64,000 nt of DNA, taken from the NCBI RefSeq assembly GCF_048268525.1, contig NZ_JBLWVH010000012.1:1-64000 (forward strand), written 5' to 3'. Of this stretch, positions 26,280-35,106 are shown piece by piece (position 1 is the first letter of the stretch; each line of letters begins with the position of its first letter). The notes under the pieces are model-generated. The model did not search any database. It was not told the origin of the DNA and saw nothing but the letters and a program-made list of their open reading frames with translations. This DNA comes from Maricaulis sp048268525. Its GTDB lineage: Bacteria; Pseudomonadota; Alphaproteobacteria; Caulobacterales; Maricaulaceae. A program made the position numbers and the translations under genes.

Positions 26280-27205
26280 GCGAGAAGAAGCCCGGTTTCT
26301 TCTCCCGGCTGGCACAGGGGCTCAAACGCTCCTCGTCCAAGCTGGGAGACAGCGTCAGCGCGATTTTCACCAAGCGAAAGCTCGATCGCGAGGCGTTGGA
26401 AGAGCTTGAAGATGTCCTGATCGCTGCCGATCTCGGCGCGACCGCGGCCAGGCAGGTCACCGAACGCCTGGCAAAGGACCGGTTCGACAAGGAAGTCTCC
26501 GACGAGGAGGTCCGCGAAGCCCTGGCGGAGGTGGTCGCGGAAACGCTGACGCCGCTTGAGCAGAGACTCGATCTGAGCGGCGCACGGCCACAGGTCGTGT
26601 TGTTCGTTGGCGTGAACGGGTCCGGAAAGACCACCACGCTGGGCAAGATTGCTGTCAAGCTGAAGCGTGACGGCCGCAATCCGATCCTGGCCGCCGGCGA
26701 CACCTTCCGCGCCGCTGCGATCGAGCAGGTCTCGGTCTGGGGTGAGCGGGCCAACTCGCCGGTGATCAAGCGCGAAATCGGAGCCGATGCTGCCGGTCTC
26801 GCCTTCGACGCCATCGACCAAGCCGATCGCGACGGTCATGACGTGGTCCTGATCGACACCGCCGGTCGCCTGCAGAACAAGGCCGAGCTGATGGACGAGC
26901 TGCGCAAGGTGGTGCGGGTCATCAAGAAGCGCATGCCGGACGCGCCGCATCATGTTGTCCTCGTGCTGGACGGCACGGTCGGATCCAATGCCGTGTCGCA
27001 GGCCCAGGCCTTCCTGGAAGCTTCCGAAGTAACCGGCGTGGTGATGACCAAGCTGGACGGGACCGCCAAGGGCGGCGCCCTGGTCCAGGTCGCCGAGAAG
27101 TTCCAGCTGCCGATCCACTATATCGGCATTGGCGAAGGGGAAGAGGACCTGCAGCCCTTCTCGGCCCGCGACTTCTCCCGGGCCCTCGCGGGACTGGGCA
27201 GCTAG
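26276..27205 (+). CDS. ftsY: Signal recognition particle receptor FtsY
   Basis: 309 residues, a short FtsY without the long acidic A domain of E. coli. The NG core is complete: helical N domain, G1 VGVNGSGKTTTLGKIA, DTFRAAAIEQ (G2), DTAGRLQNK (G3), TKLDGTAKGG (G4) and the closing GIGEGEEDLQPF. It receives ribosome-nascent chain-SRP complexes at the inner membrane. Start overlap with mtaB (ATGA) implies coupling. Ffh, its GTPase partner, starts at 63629 in the same window. Confidence 0.97.
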   Translation: MSEKKPGFFSRLAQGLKRSSSKLGDSVSAIFTKRKLDREALEELEDVLIAADLGATAARQVTERLAKDRFDKEVSDEEVREALAEVVAETLTPLEQRLDLSGARPQVVLFVGVNGSGKTTTLGKIAVKLKRDGRNPILAAGDTFRAAAIEQVSVWGERANSPVIKREIGADAAGLAFDAIDQADRDGHDVVLIDTAGRLQNKAELMDELRKVVRVIKKRMPDAPHHVVLVLDGTVGSNAVSQAQAFLEASEVTGVVMTKLDGTAKGGALVQVAEKFQLPIHYIGIGEGEEDLQPFSARDFSRALAGLGS

Positions 27206-27208
27206 AGC

Positions 27209-28057
27209 TTGGACAACACGCTCGCCCTCGCAACCGTCGCCATGCTCGGCTCGGCGCTGGCGCACGCGATCATGACCCTGCTGACCAAGAAGGCGAGCGA
27301 CAAGCTGGTTTTTCGTGGCCTGACCCAGGGCTATCTGGCGATTCTCATTCTGCCCTGGCTTTTGTTCCAGCCCCTCCCGCCCTGGGAAGTCTGGCGCTTC
27401 CTCCTGGCCGGCGCGGTGGTGATCTGGGCCTTCAACATGCTGTTGGTCGCGGCCTTCAACGAGGGCGAGATGAATCTCGCCTATCCGGTCATGCGCGGTG
27501 CGGCTCCTGCTCTGGCGGCACTGGCTGCATTCGTGTTTCTCGGCGAGACGGTTACGCTCGGACAGCTGGCCGGGCTAGGCGTTGCGACAGCGGCGCTGAT
27601 CGGCTTTGCCTGGCCCGAACGTGACGGCAAACCCAAGCTGAAACTCATCCTGCTCGCCCTTGCCGCCGCCAGCATGACGGCCAGCTATACCGTTATCGAC
27701 GCGGCCGGCGTGCGCACGTCCGGCCAGCTTTTCATCTATCTGGGCTGGTTCTTCGTCCTGTCCGGCGTGACCATCCTGCCCACCGCCATCCTCCGCCGTG
27801 GATCGGCCTTCCTGGCCATCGCCCGGCAGGAAACCCGCCCGGCCTTGATGTGCATGGGCTTCAACCTCGCCACCTATGGCCTGGCCCTCTACGCCTATGC
27901 CAACGCCCCGGTGGCGCCGATGGCGGCGCTGCGCGAATTGTCGATCGTCCTGGGGGCCCTGCTGGCGGCGCTGGTGCTGAAGGAACCCTTCGGTGCACGG
28001 CGCACAATGCTTGCAATCTGTCTCGCCACGGGGCTCGTATTGCTACAGGTCATGTAA
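27209..28057 (+). CDS. DMT/EamA family transporter
   Basis: 282 residues with about ten hydrophobic helices in two EamA halves (for example AYPVMRGAAPALAALAAFVFLGE in the first and YANAPVAPMAALRELSIVLGALLAALVLKE in the second). The family exports or imports small metabolites. The substrate is not evident. It begins three bases after the ftsY stop. The first plausible start is a TTG at 27209 with AGCTAGAGC before it, and a later ATG at 27242 would remove part of helix 1. It lies between ftsY and yciB in one apparent operon. Confidence 0.85.
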   Translation: MDNTLALATVAMLGSALAHAIMTLLTKKASDKLVFRGLTQGYLAILILPWLLFQPLPPWEVWRFLLAGAVVIWAFNMLLVAAFNEGEMNLAYPVMRGAAPALAALAAFVFLGETVTLGQLAGLGVATAALIGFAWPERDGKPKLKLILLALAAASMTASYTVIDAAGVRTSGQLFIYLGWFFVLSGVTILPTAILRRGSAFLAIARQETRPALMCMGFNLATYGLALYAYANAPVAPMAALRELSIVLGALLAALVLKEPFGARRTMLAICLATGLVLLQVM

Positions 28058-28078
28058 CCCGCAACCGAGGAGCCGCCC

Positions 28079-28726
28079 GTGGCCCAGACCCAGAAAACGT
28101 CCGAGCAAAGCTCGCGCCTCCTCATCGACGCTGGTCCGATCGGCGTCTGGATCGTGGTGTACAATCTGGCGCGCATGTTTGCCGGCGACCAGGCCATCTA
28201 CATTGGCACAGGCGCCTACATGGTTGCTGCAACCATCGCCCTGGTGATGTCGATCCGGATCGAAAAACGCATTCCACCGATGCTGGTCTTCACCACGGTC
28301 ATCGTGTTGTTCTTCGGGGCGCTGGGCATTTTCCTGCAGGATCCGATCTTCATCTACGCAAAGCCCACCATCATCAATCTCTTCCTGTCCTATCTGGTCC
28401 TGGTCAGCCTCGCGCTGGGTCACAATATCTGGAAGGTCTTCTTCGGGCATATCTTCGAACTGACCGACCGCGCCTGGACCCTTCTCGCCATCCGCTGGGC
28501 GCTCTGGTTCCAATTCCTCGCCGGCCTCAATGAAGTTATGTGGCGCCACATCACGGACAGTGTCGTGCCGCAAAGCGCGCGCTGGTTCGCCGGACTGGAA
28601 CTGAGCGAGGCCTTCTGGTCGAATGCCAAGCTTGGCGTGATGGTATTGTCGGTCCTGTTCGCGGCATCACAGATGCCGCTGATCCTCAAGAATCAGCCGA
28701 AAACCCCTGCAGAACCCGAGGCCTGA
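28079..28726 (+). CDS. yciB: Inner membrane-spanning protein YciB (septation protein A)
   Basis: 215 residues starting at GTG (28079) after CCGAGGAGCC, a good ribosome site. Five to six membrane helices carry the family blocks LLIDAGPIGVWIVVYN, KPTIINLFLSYLVLV, FFGHIFELTDRAWTLLAIRWALWFQFLAGLNEVMWR. YciB is needed for normal envelope and septum structure in enterics and links to cell elongation complexes. It follows ftsY and the transporter with 21 bases spacing. Confidence 0.93.
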   Translation: MAQTQKTSEQSSRLLIDAGPIGVWIVVYNLARMFAGDQAIYIGTGAYMVAATIALVMSIRIEKRIPPMLVFTTVIVLFFGALGIFLQDPIFIYAKPTIINLFLSYLVLVSLALGHNIWKVFFGHIFELTDRAWTLLAIRWALWFQFLAGLNEVMWRHITDSVVPQSARWFAGLELSEAFWSNAKLGVMVLSVLFAASQMPLILKNQPKTPAEPEA

Positions 28727-28810
28727 AACCGACACTCCGTGTTCGGACATTTGTCATTCCCGCGTTATAAATCCGACCTAGGATGAATTCCCGAACAGCC
28801 GGGGGCGGTC

Positions 28811-29416
28811 ATGGCGCAAGACAAACAAGACACCAAGGGTTTCCATCTTTCGGAGTCGCCCGGGCACCTGCTGCACCGGGCCCAGCAGTTTGCGGCCGAG
28901 CGCTTTGCCAAAGCCATGGCCGGAGCCAAGCTCACCCAGCGCCAATTTGCCGTCCTCCACGCGACCGCCGAGGAAGAAGGCCTGACCCAGACCCAGCTGG
29001 TCAAGTCGACCGGGATTGATCGCTCCACACTCGCCGAGCTGGTCGCCCGCATGGTCAAGAACGGCCTGCTCGAACGCGAAAAGCTGCCGGACGATGCCCG
29101 CGCGAATGCGGTCAAGCTGACCGACGACGGACGGGCGCTGCTCGAGGCGGCGACGCTCGGCGCAATGGAGGCTGACAAGGCGATCCTGTCGGCTCTGCCG
29201 AAAAACAAGCGCGCGAGTTTCCTGGAGACCCTGCGCCGGATAGCGGAGACGCTTGAGAAGGGCGAGGAGGCAGCCAAGCAGGCCAAGATCAAGGTCAAAG
29301 AGAAAAAGAAGAAGGCCAAAAAGAAGGCCAAGGAAAAAGCCAAGGCCAAGGCCAAGAAAGCCGCCCGAAAGTCGAAGAAGGTTTCGGCTGACGCGACGCC
29401 GAAAACCGGCACCTAG
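28811..29416 (+). CDS. MarR family regulator with a lysine-rich histone H1-like tail
   Basis: 201 residues. Residues about 15-150 are a MarR winged helix: LTQRQFAVLHATAEEEGLTQTQLVKSTGIDRSTLAELVARMVKNGLLERE and the wing LPDDARANAVKLTDDGRALL. From about residue 153 a separate tail of ~48 residues follows that is half lysine with alanine (KVKEKKKKAKKKAKEKAKAK), ending with KKVSADATPKTGT. Such a tail resembles the C-terminal domain of histone H1 and its bacterial analogues, and would bind DNA non-specifically or serve as a disordered linker. The ligand is unknown. The stop overlaps the convergent ccmG stop by four bases. Confidence 0.87.
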   Translation: MAQDKQDTKGFHLSESPGHLLHRAQQFAAERFAKAMAGAKLTQRQFAVLHATAEEEGLTQTQLVKSTGIDRSTLAELVARMVKNGLLEREKLPDDARANAVKLTDDGRALLEAATLGAMEADKAILSALPKNKRASFLETLRRIAETLEKGEEAAKQAKIKVKEKKKKAKKKAKEKAKAKAKKAARKSKKVSADATPKTGT

Positions 29417-29919
29417 TCCCGCAGCGCACGATCCAGAGCCGGATAGATGACCTGCCGCAGGGCATCCGGGGTCAGCGGGCCGGGCCAGCGTGCCAGAATC
29501 TCGCCATTTGCGATGACAAGGGTCTCAGGCGCGCCTCCTATGCCGAGGGCTCGCACAGACTGGTTGTTGTCATCCTGCATGACGCCCACAAACGGGTCTC
29601 CCAGCACATCAAGAAACTGGTTGGCAGCTTCCGGCGTATCCCGCCAGTTCAGCCCGTAGATCGTGATACCCTCGCTTCGCAAGGCCATCAGCACCGGGTG
29701 CTCGGCATGGCAAGGCGCGCACCAGCTGCCCCAGACATTGAGCAACCAGACACCGTCCACCAAAGCGGCATCGAAGCTTTCGCGCCCCTCCAGCGGGGTC
29801 GTGGTGAGCGCCGGCATCGGGATTGGCACCGGAGCGCTGCGATTATCCCACAGCCGCCAACCAAGCGCCGCGACCAGTCCGATCAACGCCAACCATGCGG
29901 CAATCCGGACCGACTGCAT
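29413..29919 (-). CDS. ccmG: Thiol:disulfide interchange protein CcmG/DsbE
   Basis: 168 residues from the ATG at 29919, whose first base is the last base of the ccmD stop (TGATG). An N-terminal membrane anchor (about 5-22) and a periplasmic thioredoxin fold follow. The active site is VWGSWCAPC (Cys67, Cys70) and a cis-proline region lies at IGGAPETLVI. It reduces apocytochrome c CXXCH thiols before haem attachment. It is the last gene of a ccmABCDG operon. ccmE, ccmF and ccmH are not in this window. Confidence 0.95.
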   Translation of the reverse strand: MQSVRIAAWLALIGLVAALGWRLWDNRSAPVPIPMPALTTTPLEGRESFDAALVDGVWLLNVWGSWCAPCHAEHPVLMALRSEGITIYGLNWRDTPEAANQFLDVLGDPFVGVMQDDNNQSVRALGIGGAPETLVIANGEILARWPGPLTPDALRQVIYPALDRALRD

Positions 29920-30074
29920 CAAGCTTCATCCCGTTCCAGCCGACGCAAGGCTTCACGGGCCTGCCGCCGCTCGATGAGAGCGTGAGCGACCAGTCCGGCC
30001 AGGGCCAGGACAGACGCGGCCCAAGTCGGCCAGACGAAGGCAGCATAGCCGCCCATTTCCAGAAACTCGCTCAT
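29919..30074 (-). CDS. ccmD: Haem exporter protein CcmD
   Basis: 51 residues: MSEFLEMGGYAAFVWPTW, one membrane helix (about 14-34), then the basic tail ERRQAREALRRLERDEA. The N-out, one-helix plan and the FLxMGGYAxFVW opening are typical of CcmD, which holds CcmE to CcmC during haem transfer. Its ATG overlaps the ccmC stop by four bases and its stop overlaps the ccmG start by one. Confidence 0.95.
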   Translation of the reverse strand: MSEFLEMGGYAAFVWPTWAASVLALAGLVAHALIERRQAREALRRLERDEA

Positions 30075-30820
30075 GACACAGCCTCTTCTCGCGCCCGGGC
30101 CGCTTGCTCACGCTGGCGCTGCAAGGTGCGCACGCGCCGCCGGATCGCCTGGCTGCGCAGACGGTAGAGCACCAGCCAGCCGGCAAAGCAGGTATAGGCC
30201 AGGATCATGATCAGGAGCGGCCAGAGCTGGCTGGCATGAATGGTTGGTCCATCAAGGCGGATGATCGAGGCGGGCTGGTGAAGGCTCGACCACCAGTCGA
30301 CCGAAAATTTCACGATGACCAGATTAACGATCCCCGCCATTGCCAGGACAGCACCGGTGCGCGCGGCCTGCTGGGTATCCTCGAGCGCCGCCCGCAGCGC
30401 CATATAGCCAAGATAGACCAGCAACAGCACGAGCACCGAGGTCATCCGTGCATCCCATTCCCACCAGGTGCCCCACATCGGCTTGCCCCAAAGCGAGCCG
30501 GTGAACAGGGCGAGCACCGTGAACACCGCGCCGATCGGCGCGATGATCTCGGCTGCCGTGTCGGCCAACGCGTGGCGCCAGACGAAATAGACAAAACTGG
30601 CCACCGCCAGCGCCGCATAGAGCGCCATTGCCATATAGGCCGCCGGCACATGCACATACATGATCCGGATCGTCTCGCCCTGCTGGTAGTCCGGCGGTGA
30701 GCCGAACAAGGCCAGCCAGACACCAACGGCCAGCAACAGCACAGACAGGAACCCGAGCACCGGGATCAGGGCCCGGGCGAGCTGGTCGAAGCGTTGCGGG
30801 TTGGAGAAGTAGGACAGCAT
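30071..30820 (-). CDS. ccmC: Haem exporter/handling protein CcmC
   Basis: 249 residues with six membrane helices. The tryptophan-rich haem handling loop is MWGTWWEWDARMTSVLVLLL, with histidines in the flanking periplasmic loops (YVHVPAAYMA and SLHQPASI). CcmC loads haem onto CcmE. It sits in the operon after ccmB with 53 bases between them, in which I see no terminator. Confidence 0.96.
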   Translation of the reverse strand: MLSYFSNPQRFDQLARALIPVLGFLSVLLLAVGVWLALFGSPPDYQQGETIRIMYVHVPAAYMAMALYAALAVASFVYFVWRHALADTAAEIIAPIGAVFTVLALFTGSLWGKPMWGTWWEWDARMTSVLVLLLVYLGYMALRAALEDTQQAARTGAVLAMAGIVNLVIVKFSVDWWSSLHQPASIIRLDGPTIHASQLWPLLIMILAYTCFAGWLVLYRLRSQAIRRRVRTLQRQREQAARAREEAVS

Positions 30821-30873
30821 GTCAGCTCACTTACTGTGCCGCTGCCTTGCGGGCAACTGCGACCGATTTTCCG

Positions 30874-31542
30874 TCAGCCCAACCGGCTCCGCAAGGCCGC
30901 AACAATCCCGAATGGTGCCAGCGCAGTTGTTCCGAGCGAGACGGCAATCGTCAGCAGCAGGTTGGCGAGCGCCCGCTCATCGCCTGCAAGGGCCGACCGA
31001 CCCGCGCCGGCGGCGAAAATCAGGACCGGTACCATCATTGGCGTCGCGATCAGTGCGATTAACAAGCCGCTGCGCCGGACACCCGCCGCCAGAGCACCGG
31101 CGAAGCCGGCGATCAGGGACAGGGCCGGAATGGCGGCCAGCAAGGCCAGGGCTCCCACGCAGGCAGGAAGCACCGGAACGCCATACATCATGGCGCCCAG
31201 CAGACCGATCACAGGCAGGGGCCACAGCGTGGCCAGGGCATGCCCGAGGACCTTGGCCAGCACAAGCCATGGCAGCGACAGGCCACTCAACAGATAGAGC
31301 TCGGCGGTGCCGTCAGCATGGTCGTCGCCAAACAGGCGGTCGGCTGATTGCAGGACTGACAGCAATGCGGCGAAACCCATAATGCCCGGTCCCACTGCAA
31401 CCAGCAGGTCAGCGGCCGGACCGATGGCCAGCGGTGCCAGCGTGATCGCGCCGAGGAAAAAAGCAGCCGGTCCGGCCGGACCGCCGCCGCCCGCCCAGGC
31501 CAGTCCGGCTTCGCGCGAGAAAATGGCTCCAAAAGCGCTCAT
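30874..31542 (-). CDS. ccmB: Haem exporter protein CcmB
   Basis: 222 residues from the ATG at 31542, in a 4-base ATGA overlap with the ccmA stop. An upstream in-frame extension of about 67 codons runs inside ccmA and is not used. The protein is hydrophobic, with about six helices (FFLGAITLAPLAI, GIMGFAALLSVLQSADRLF, LLSGLSLPWLVLAKVLGH, PLPVIGLLGAMMYG and others). DDHADGTAELYLLSGL matches the family. With CcmA it forms an ABC transporter that drives release of holo-CcmE. Confidence 0.94.
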   Translation of the reverse strand: MSAFGAIFSREAGLAWAGGGGPAGPAAFFLGAITLAPLAIGPAADLLVAVGPGIMGFAALLSVLQSADRLFGDDHADGTAELYLLSGLSLPWLVLAKVLGHALATLWPLPVIGLLGAMMYGVPVLPACVGALALLAAIPALSLIAGFAGALAAGVRRSGLLIALIATPMMVPVLIFAAGAGRSALAGDERALANLLLTIAVSLGTTALAPFGIVAALRSRLG

Positions 31543-32183
31543 CGGTGCGCCCCGAGGTCGATTCGTTTGGCGTCCGGCCAATCCAGGGACTGATGCGTCG
31601 CTGCGATCAAACTTCCGCCGCGTGAACGATGCCAGTCCACAAGCGCTGCCAGACGCGCACGTCCACCGCCATCGAGCGGACCGGCGGGCTCGTCGAGCAA
31701 CCAGATCGGCCGGTTGGCCAGCGCAACCCTGACCAGCGCACAACGGCGCTGTTGGCCCCGCGACAGGCGGCTGGCCGGTCGGTCGATCAGGCTCTCAATG
31801 GCCATCGCGCGCATCAAGGGCAGGATAGGATCGCGGCCCTGATCATTCATCTTCGCCCAGAAGCGCAAACTCTGTCTCGGCGTCTCGACAGGTTTGAGGC
31901 CGTCCGCATGACCCAACCACGCAACAAGCTCGGCAGCATTGTCAGCCTTTGGGCCCTCACCGAAGACAACACGCCCCGCATCAGGGCGGACGAATCCGGC
32001 GATCGCGCGCAGCAGGGTTGTCTTGCCGGTCCCGTTGGGCCCGCTCATCAGCACCGCCTCGCCCGGGGCCAGATCGAGGCTGAAATCGCGGACCAGCGTG
32101 ATGTCGCCGCGGCTCAGCGACAGACCGGAAACCTGGAGCCTCTCAGGCTGCAGATCGGGCAGATCGGGGAATTTCGCGGTCAT
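31539..32183 (-). CDS. ccmA: Cytochrome c maturation ATPase CcmA
   Basis: About 214 residues if translation starts at the ATG at 32183 (MTAKFPDLPD). An ATG at 32192 and one at 32222 are also in frame without better ribosome sites. Walker A is MSGPNGTGKTTLLRAIAGF, the signature is RLSRGQQRRCALVRVAL and Walker B is PIWLLDEPAGPLD. It energises the CcmAB complex. It is the first gene of the operon and lies back to back with acnA, 130-170 bases away. Confidence 0.95.
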   Translation of the reverse strand: MTAKFPDLPDLQPERLQVSGLSLSRGDITLVRDFSLDLAPGEAVLMSGPNGTGKTTLLRAIAGFVRPDAGRVVFGEGPKADNAAELVAWLGHADGLKPVETPRQSLRFWAKMNDQGRDPILPLMRAMAIESLIDRPASRLSRGQQRRCALVRVALANRPIWLLDEPAGPLDGGGRARLAALVDWHRSRGGSLIAATHQSLDWPDAKRIDLGAHR

Positions 32184-32353
32184 GGTCGGCATCACTTTGC
32201 ATGTCGCCTGACAGCACCCCATCCGTCAACGCGCGCAACGCCGCATTGCAGCAAACCGAATGTCCGGCTAAAACCCGCCAAAACATGTGGCCGTAAACTG
32301 CGGCCGACCTCCCCACCGGGTATTTCACCCCTGACCCCATGAGGACGACCCAT

Positions 32354-35029
32354 ATGGCCTCTCTCGACAGTTTTTCCTGTAAACGCACCCTCACCGCAGC
32401 CGGTGAGACCTATGCCTATTTTGACCTGAAGGTCGCCGAGGCGAACGGGTTGGCCGGGGTGTCCCGCCTGCCGGGCTCGCTGAAAGTGCTTCTGGAAAAC
32501 CTGTTGCGCTTTGAAGACGGCAAGACCGTCACCAAGGCCGATATCGAGGCGATGGCCGAATGGCTGACGACCCGCAAGTCGACCCATGAGATCGCCTACC
32601 GCCCGGCCCGCGTGGTCATGCAGGACTTCACCGGCGTGCCCGCCGTGGTCGACCTCGCCGCCATGCGCGACGCCGCGACCAAGCTTGGCGCCGACCCGGA
32701 CCGCATCAACCCGCAAGTCCCCGTCGACCTCGTGATCGACCATTCGGTCATGGTCGACAATTTCGGTCAGGCCAACAGCTTCGCCAAGAATGTCGAGCGC
32801 GAGTATGAGCGCAATGGCGAGCGCTACAAATTCCTCAAATGGGGCGCCAAGGCGTTTGACAATTTCCGCGTCGTCCCGCCGGGCACCGGCATCATCCACC
32901 AGGTCAATCTGGAAAACCTCGCCCAGGCCGTCTGGACCAAGGACGAAAACGGCGAAACCATCGCCTATCCGGACACCTGCGTCGGCACCGACAGCCACAC
33001 CACCATGATCAACGGCCTCGCCGTTCTCGGTTGGGGTGTTGGTGGGATCGAGGCCGAAGCCGCCATGCTCGGCCAGCCTGTCTCCATGCTGATCCCGGAA
33101 GTCATCGGCTTTGAACTGACCGGCAAGCTGCCGGAAGGCGCCACCGCCACCGACCTGGTGCTGAAAGTCGTCGAAATGCTCCGCCAGAAAGGCGTGGTCG
33201 GCAAATTCGTCGAATTCTACGGCACCGGCCTTGATCACCTGTCGCTGGAAGATGAAGCCACAATCGCCAACATGGCGCCGGAATACGGCGCGACCTGCGG
33301 CTTCTTCCCGGTCGACAACGAGACGCTCGCCTATCTCAAGGCCACTGGCCGCGATGACAAGCGCGTCGCGCTCGTGGAAGCCTACTCCAAGGCACAAGGC
33401 ATGTTCCGCCCGGAATACGACGCTGACCCGGTCTTCACCGACACGCTGCGCCTGGACATGTCGGAAGTCGTGCCAGCCGTCTCCGGCCCGAAACGCCCGC
33501 AGGACTGGATCGAGCTGTCCAATGCCTCCGCCGGCTTTGCCCGCATCATGGAAAGCGAGTACGGCAAGGGCGACGAGCTGGACAAGTCGGCCCCGGTCGA
33601 GGGCGAGGACTATGCCTTCACCAACGGCAATGTGGCGATCGCGGCGATTACCTCATGCACCAATACGTCGAACCCGTCGGTCATGCTCGGCGCAGGTCTC
33701 CTCGCCCGCAACGCCGTGGCCAAGGGGCTGAAGACCAAGCCGTGGGTCAAGACCTCGCTGGCCCCGGGTTCGCAGGTCGTCACCGACTACCTGCTGCGCG
33801 CCGGCCTCAATGACGACCTTGACGCGCTCGGCTTCGATCTCGTCGGCTATGGCTGCACCACCTGTATCGGCAATTCCGGCCCGCTGCCGCCAGCGATCTC
33901 CAAGACCATCAACGAGAATGATCTCGTGGCGACGTCCGTTCTCTCGGGCAACCGCAATTTCGAAGGCCGGATCTCGCCGGACGTGCGCGCCAACTATCTG
34001 GCCTCACCGCCGCTGGTTGTCGCCTACGCCCTGGCCGGATCGATGAAGGTCAATCTGGTCACCGACCCGCTGGGCCAGGACCAGGACGGCAATGACGTCT
34101 ATCTCAAGGACATCTGGCCGACCTCCGCCGAGATCGCCGAAGTCGTTCGCACCTCGGTGACCCCGGACATGTTCGCCAAACGCTATGCCAACGTGTTCAA
34201 GGGCGATGACGCCTGGGGCGGCATCGAAGTTTCCGGCGGGCTGACCTACGCCTGGGACCACACCTCGACCTATGTGCAGAACCCGCCTTACTTCGAAGGC
34301 ATGACGATGGATCCGGAAAGCCCGGGCGATGTCGTCAATGCCAAGATCATGGGCCTGTTTGGCGACTCGATCACCACCGACCACATCTCGCCGGCCGGTT
34401 CGATCAAGGCCGACAGCCCGGCCGGTCGTTACCTGCAGGAACGCCAAGTGCCGGTGCTGGAGTTCAACTCCTACGGCTCGCGCCGCGGCAATCACGAAGT
34501 GATGATGCGCGGGACGTTCGCCAATATCCGCATCAAGAACAAGATGCTGGATGGCGTCGAGGGCGGTTACACGCTGAAGGACGGCAAGCAGGTCGACATC
34601 TTTGACGCCTGCATGGAACACCAGGCCAACGGTACGCCGCTGGTCGTGTTCGGCGGCAAGGAATATGGCACCGGGTCGTCGCGTGACTGGGCTGCCAAGG
34701 GCACCCGCCTGCTGGGCGTCAAAGCCGTGATCGCCGAGAGCTTCGAGCGTATCCACCGCTCCAATCTGATCGGAATGGGCGTGCTGCCGCTGCAGTTCGA
34801 AGACGGTGCCAGCTGGGAAGCGCTGGGTATGACCGGCGACGAAACCGTGACCATTCTGGGGATCGAGGCCCTTGAGCCGCGAGCCGTGATGACGGTGTCG
34901 ATCACCTTCCCGGACGGTACCGTGAAAACGGCCCCGGCCCGCGCCCGGATCGATACCGAGAACGAGCTGGAATACTTCCGCCACGGCGGCATCCTGCACT
35001 ACGTGCTGCGCAATCTCGCAGCGTCGTAA
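32354..35029 (+). CDS. acnA: Aconitate hydratase A
   Basis: 891 residues from the ATG at 32354 with GAGGA eight bases upstream. An in-frame ATG five codons earlier would overlap that site. Aconitase A landmarks: LLENLLRFEDG, RVVMQDFTGVPAVVDLAAMRD, VGTDSHTTMINGLAVLGWGVGGIEAEA, the cluster cysteines in AITSCTNTSNPSVM and GYGCTTCIGNSGPL, and the mobile domain FGGKEYGTGSSRDWAAKGT. It isomerises citrate and isocitrate, and apo-aconitase can bind mRNA in other bacteria. Divergence from ccmA is a conserved alphaproteobacterial arrangement. Confidence 0.98.
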   Translation: MASLDSFSCKRTLTAAGETYAYFDLKVAEANGLAGVSRLPGSLKVLLENLLRFEDGKTVTKADIEAMAEWLTTRKSTHEIAYRPARVVMQDFTGVPAVVDLAAMRDAATKLGADPDRINPQVPVDLVIDHSVMVDNFGQANSFAKNVEREYERNGERYKFLKWGAKAFDNFRVVPPGTGIIHQVNLENLAQAVWTKDENGETIAYPDTCVGTDSHTTMINGLAVLGWGVGGIEAEAAMLGQPVSMLIPEVIGFELTGKLPEGATATDLVLKVVEMLRQKGVVGKFVEFYGTGLDHLSLEDEATIANMAPEYGATCGFFPVDNETLAYLKATGRDDKRVALVEAYSKAQGMFRPEYDADPVFTDTLRLDMSEVVPAVSGPKRPQDWIELSNASAGFARIMESEYGKGDELDKSAPVEGEDYAFTNGNVAIAAITSCTNTSNPSVMLGAGLLARNAVAKGLKTKPWVKTSLAPGSQVVTDYLLRAGLNDDLDALGFDLVGYGCTTCIGNSGPLPPAISKTINENDLVATSVLSGNRNFEGRISPDVRANYLASPPLVVAYALAGSMKVNLVTDPLGQDQDGNDVYLKDIWPTSAEIAEVVRTSVTPDMFAKRYANVFKGDDAWGGIEVSGGLTYAWDHTSTYVQNPPYFEGMTMDPESPGDVVNAKIMGLFGDSITTDHISPAGSIKADSPAGRYLQERQVPVLEFNSYGSRRGNHEVMMRGTFANIRIKNKMLDGVEGGYTLKDGKQVDIFDACMEHQANGTPLVVFGGKEYGTGSSRDWAAKGTRLLGVKAVIAESFERIHRSNLIGMGVLPLQFEDGASWEALGMTGDETVTILGIEALEPRAVMTVSITFPDGTVKTAPARARIDTENELEYFRHGGILHYVLRNLAAS

Positions 35030-35106
35030 GACTGCGGCCATCAAGCTCCCGTCCGCGTCACGTCCATTTGATTGGATGATGCGGGCGGGCATGCTTATCT
35101 AAGCGC

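Noticed and set aside
26096..27265. 389-codon open frame on the minus strand over ftsY
   Set aside because: Mirror of ftsY, with a stop-poor GC-rich antisense frame.
32192..33397. 401-codon open frame on the minus strand over acnA
   Set aside because: Acts as the mirror of the strongly codon-biased aconitase gene. No start site and no family signature.
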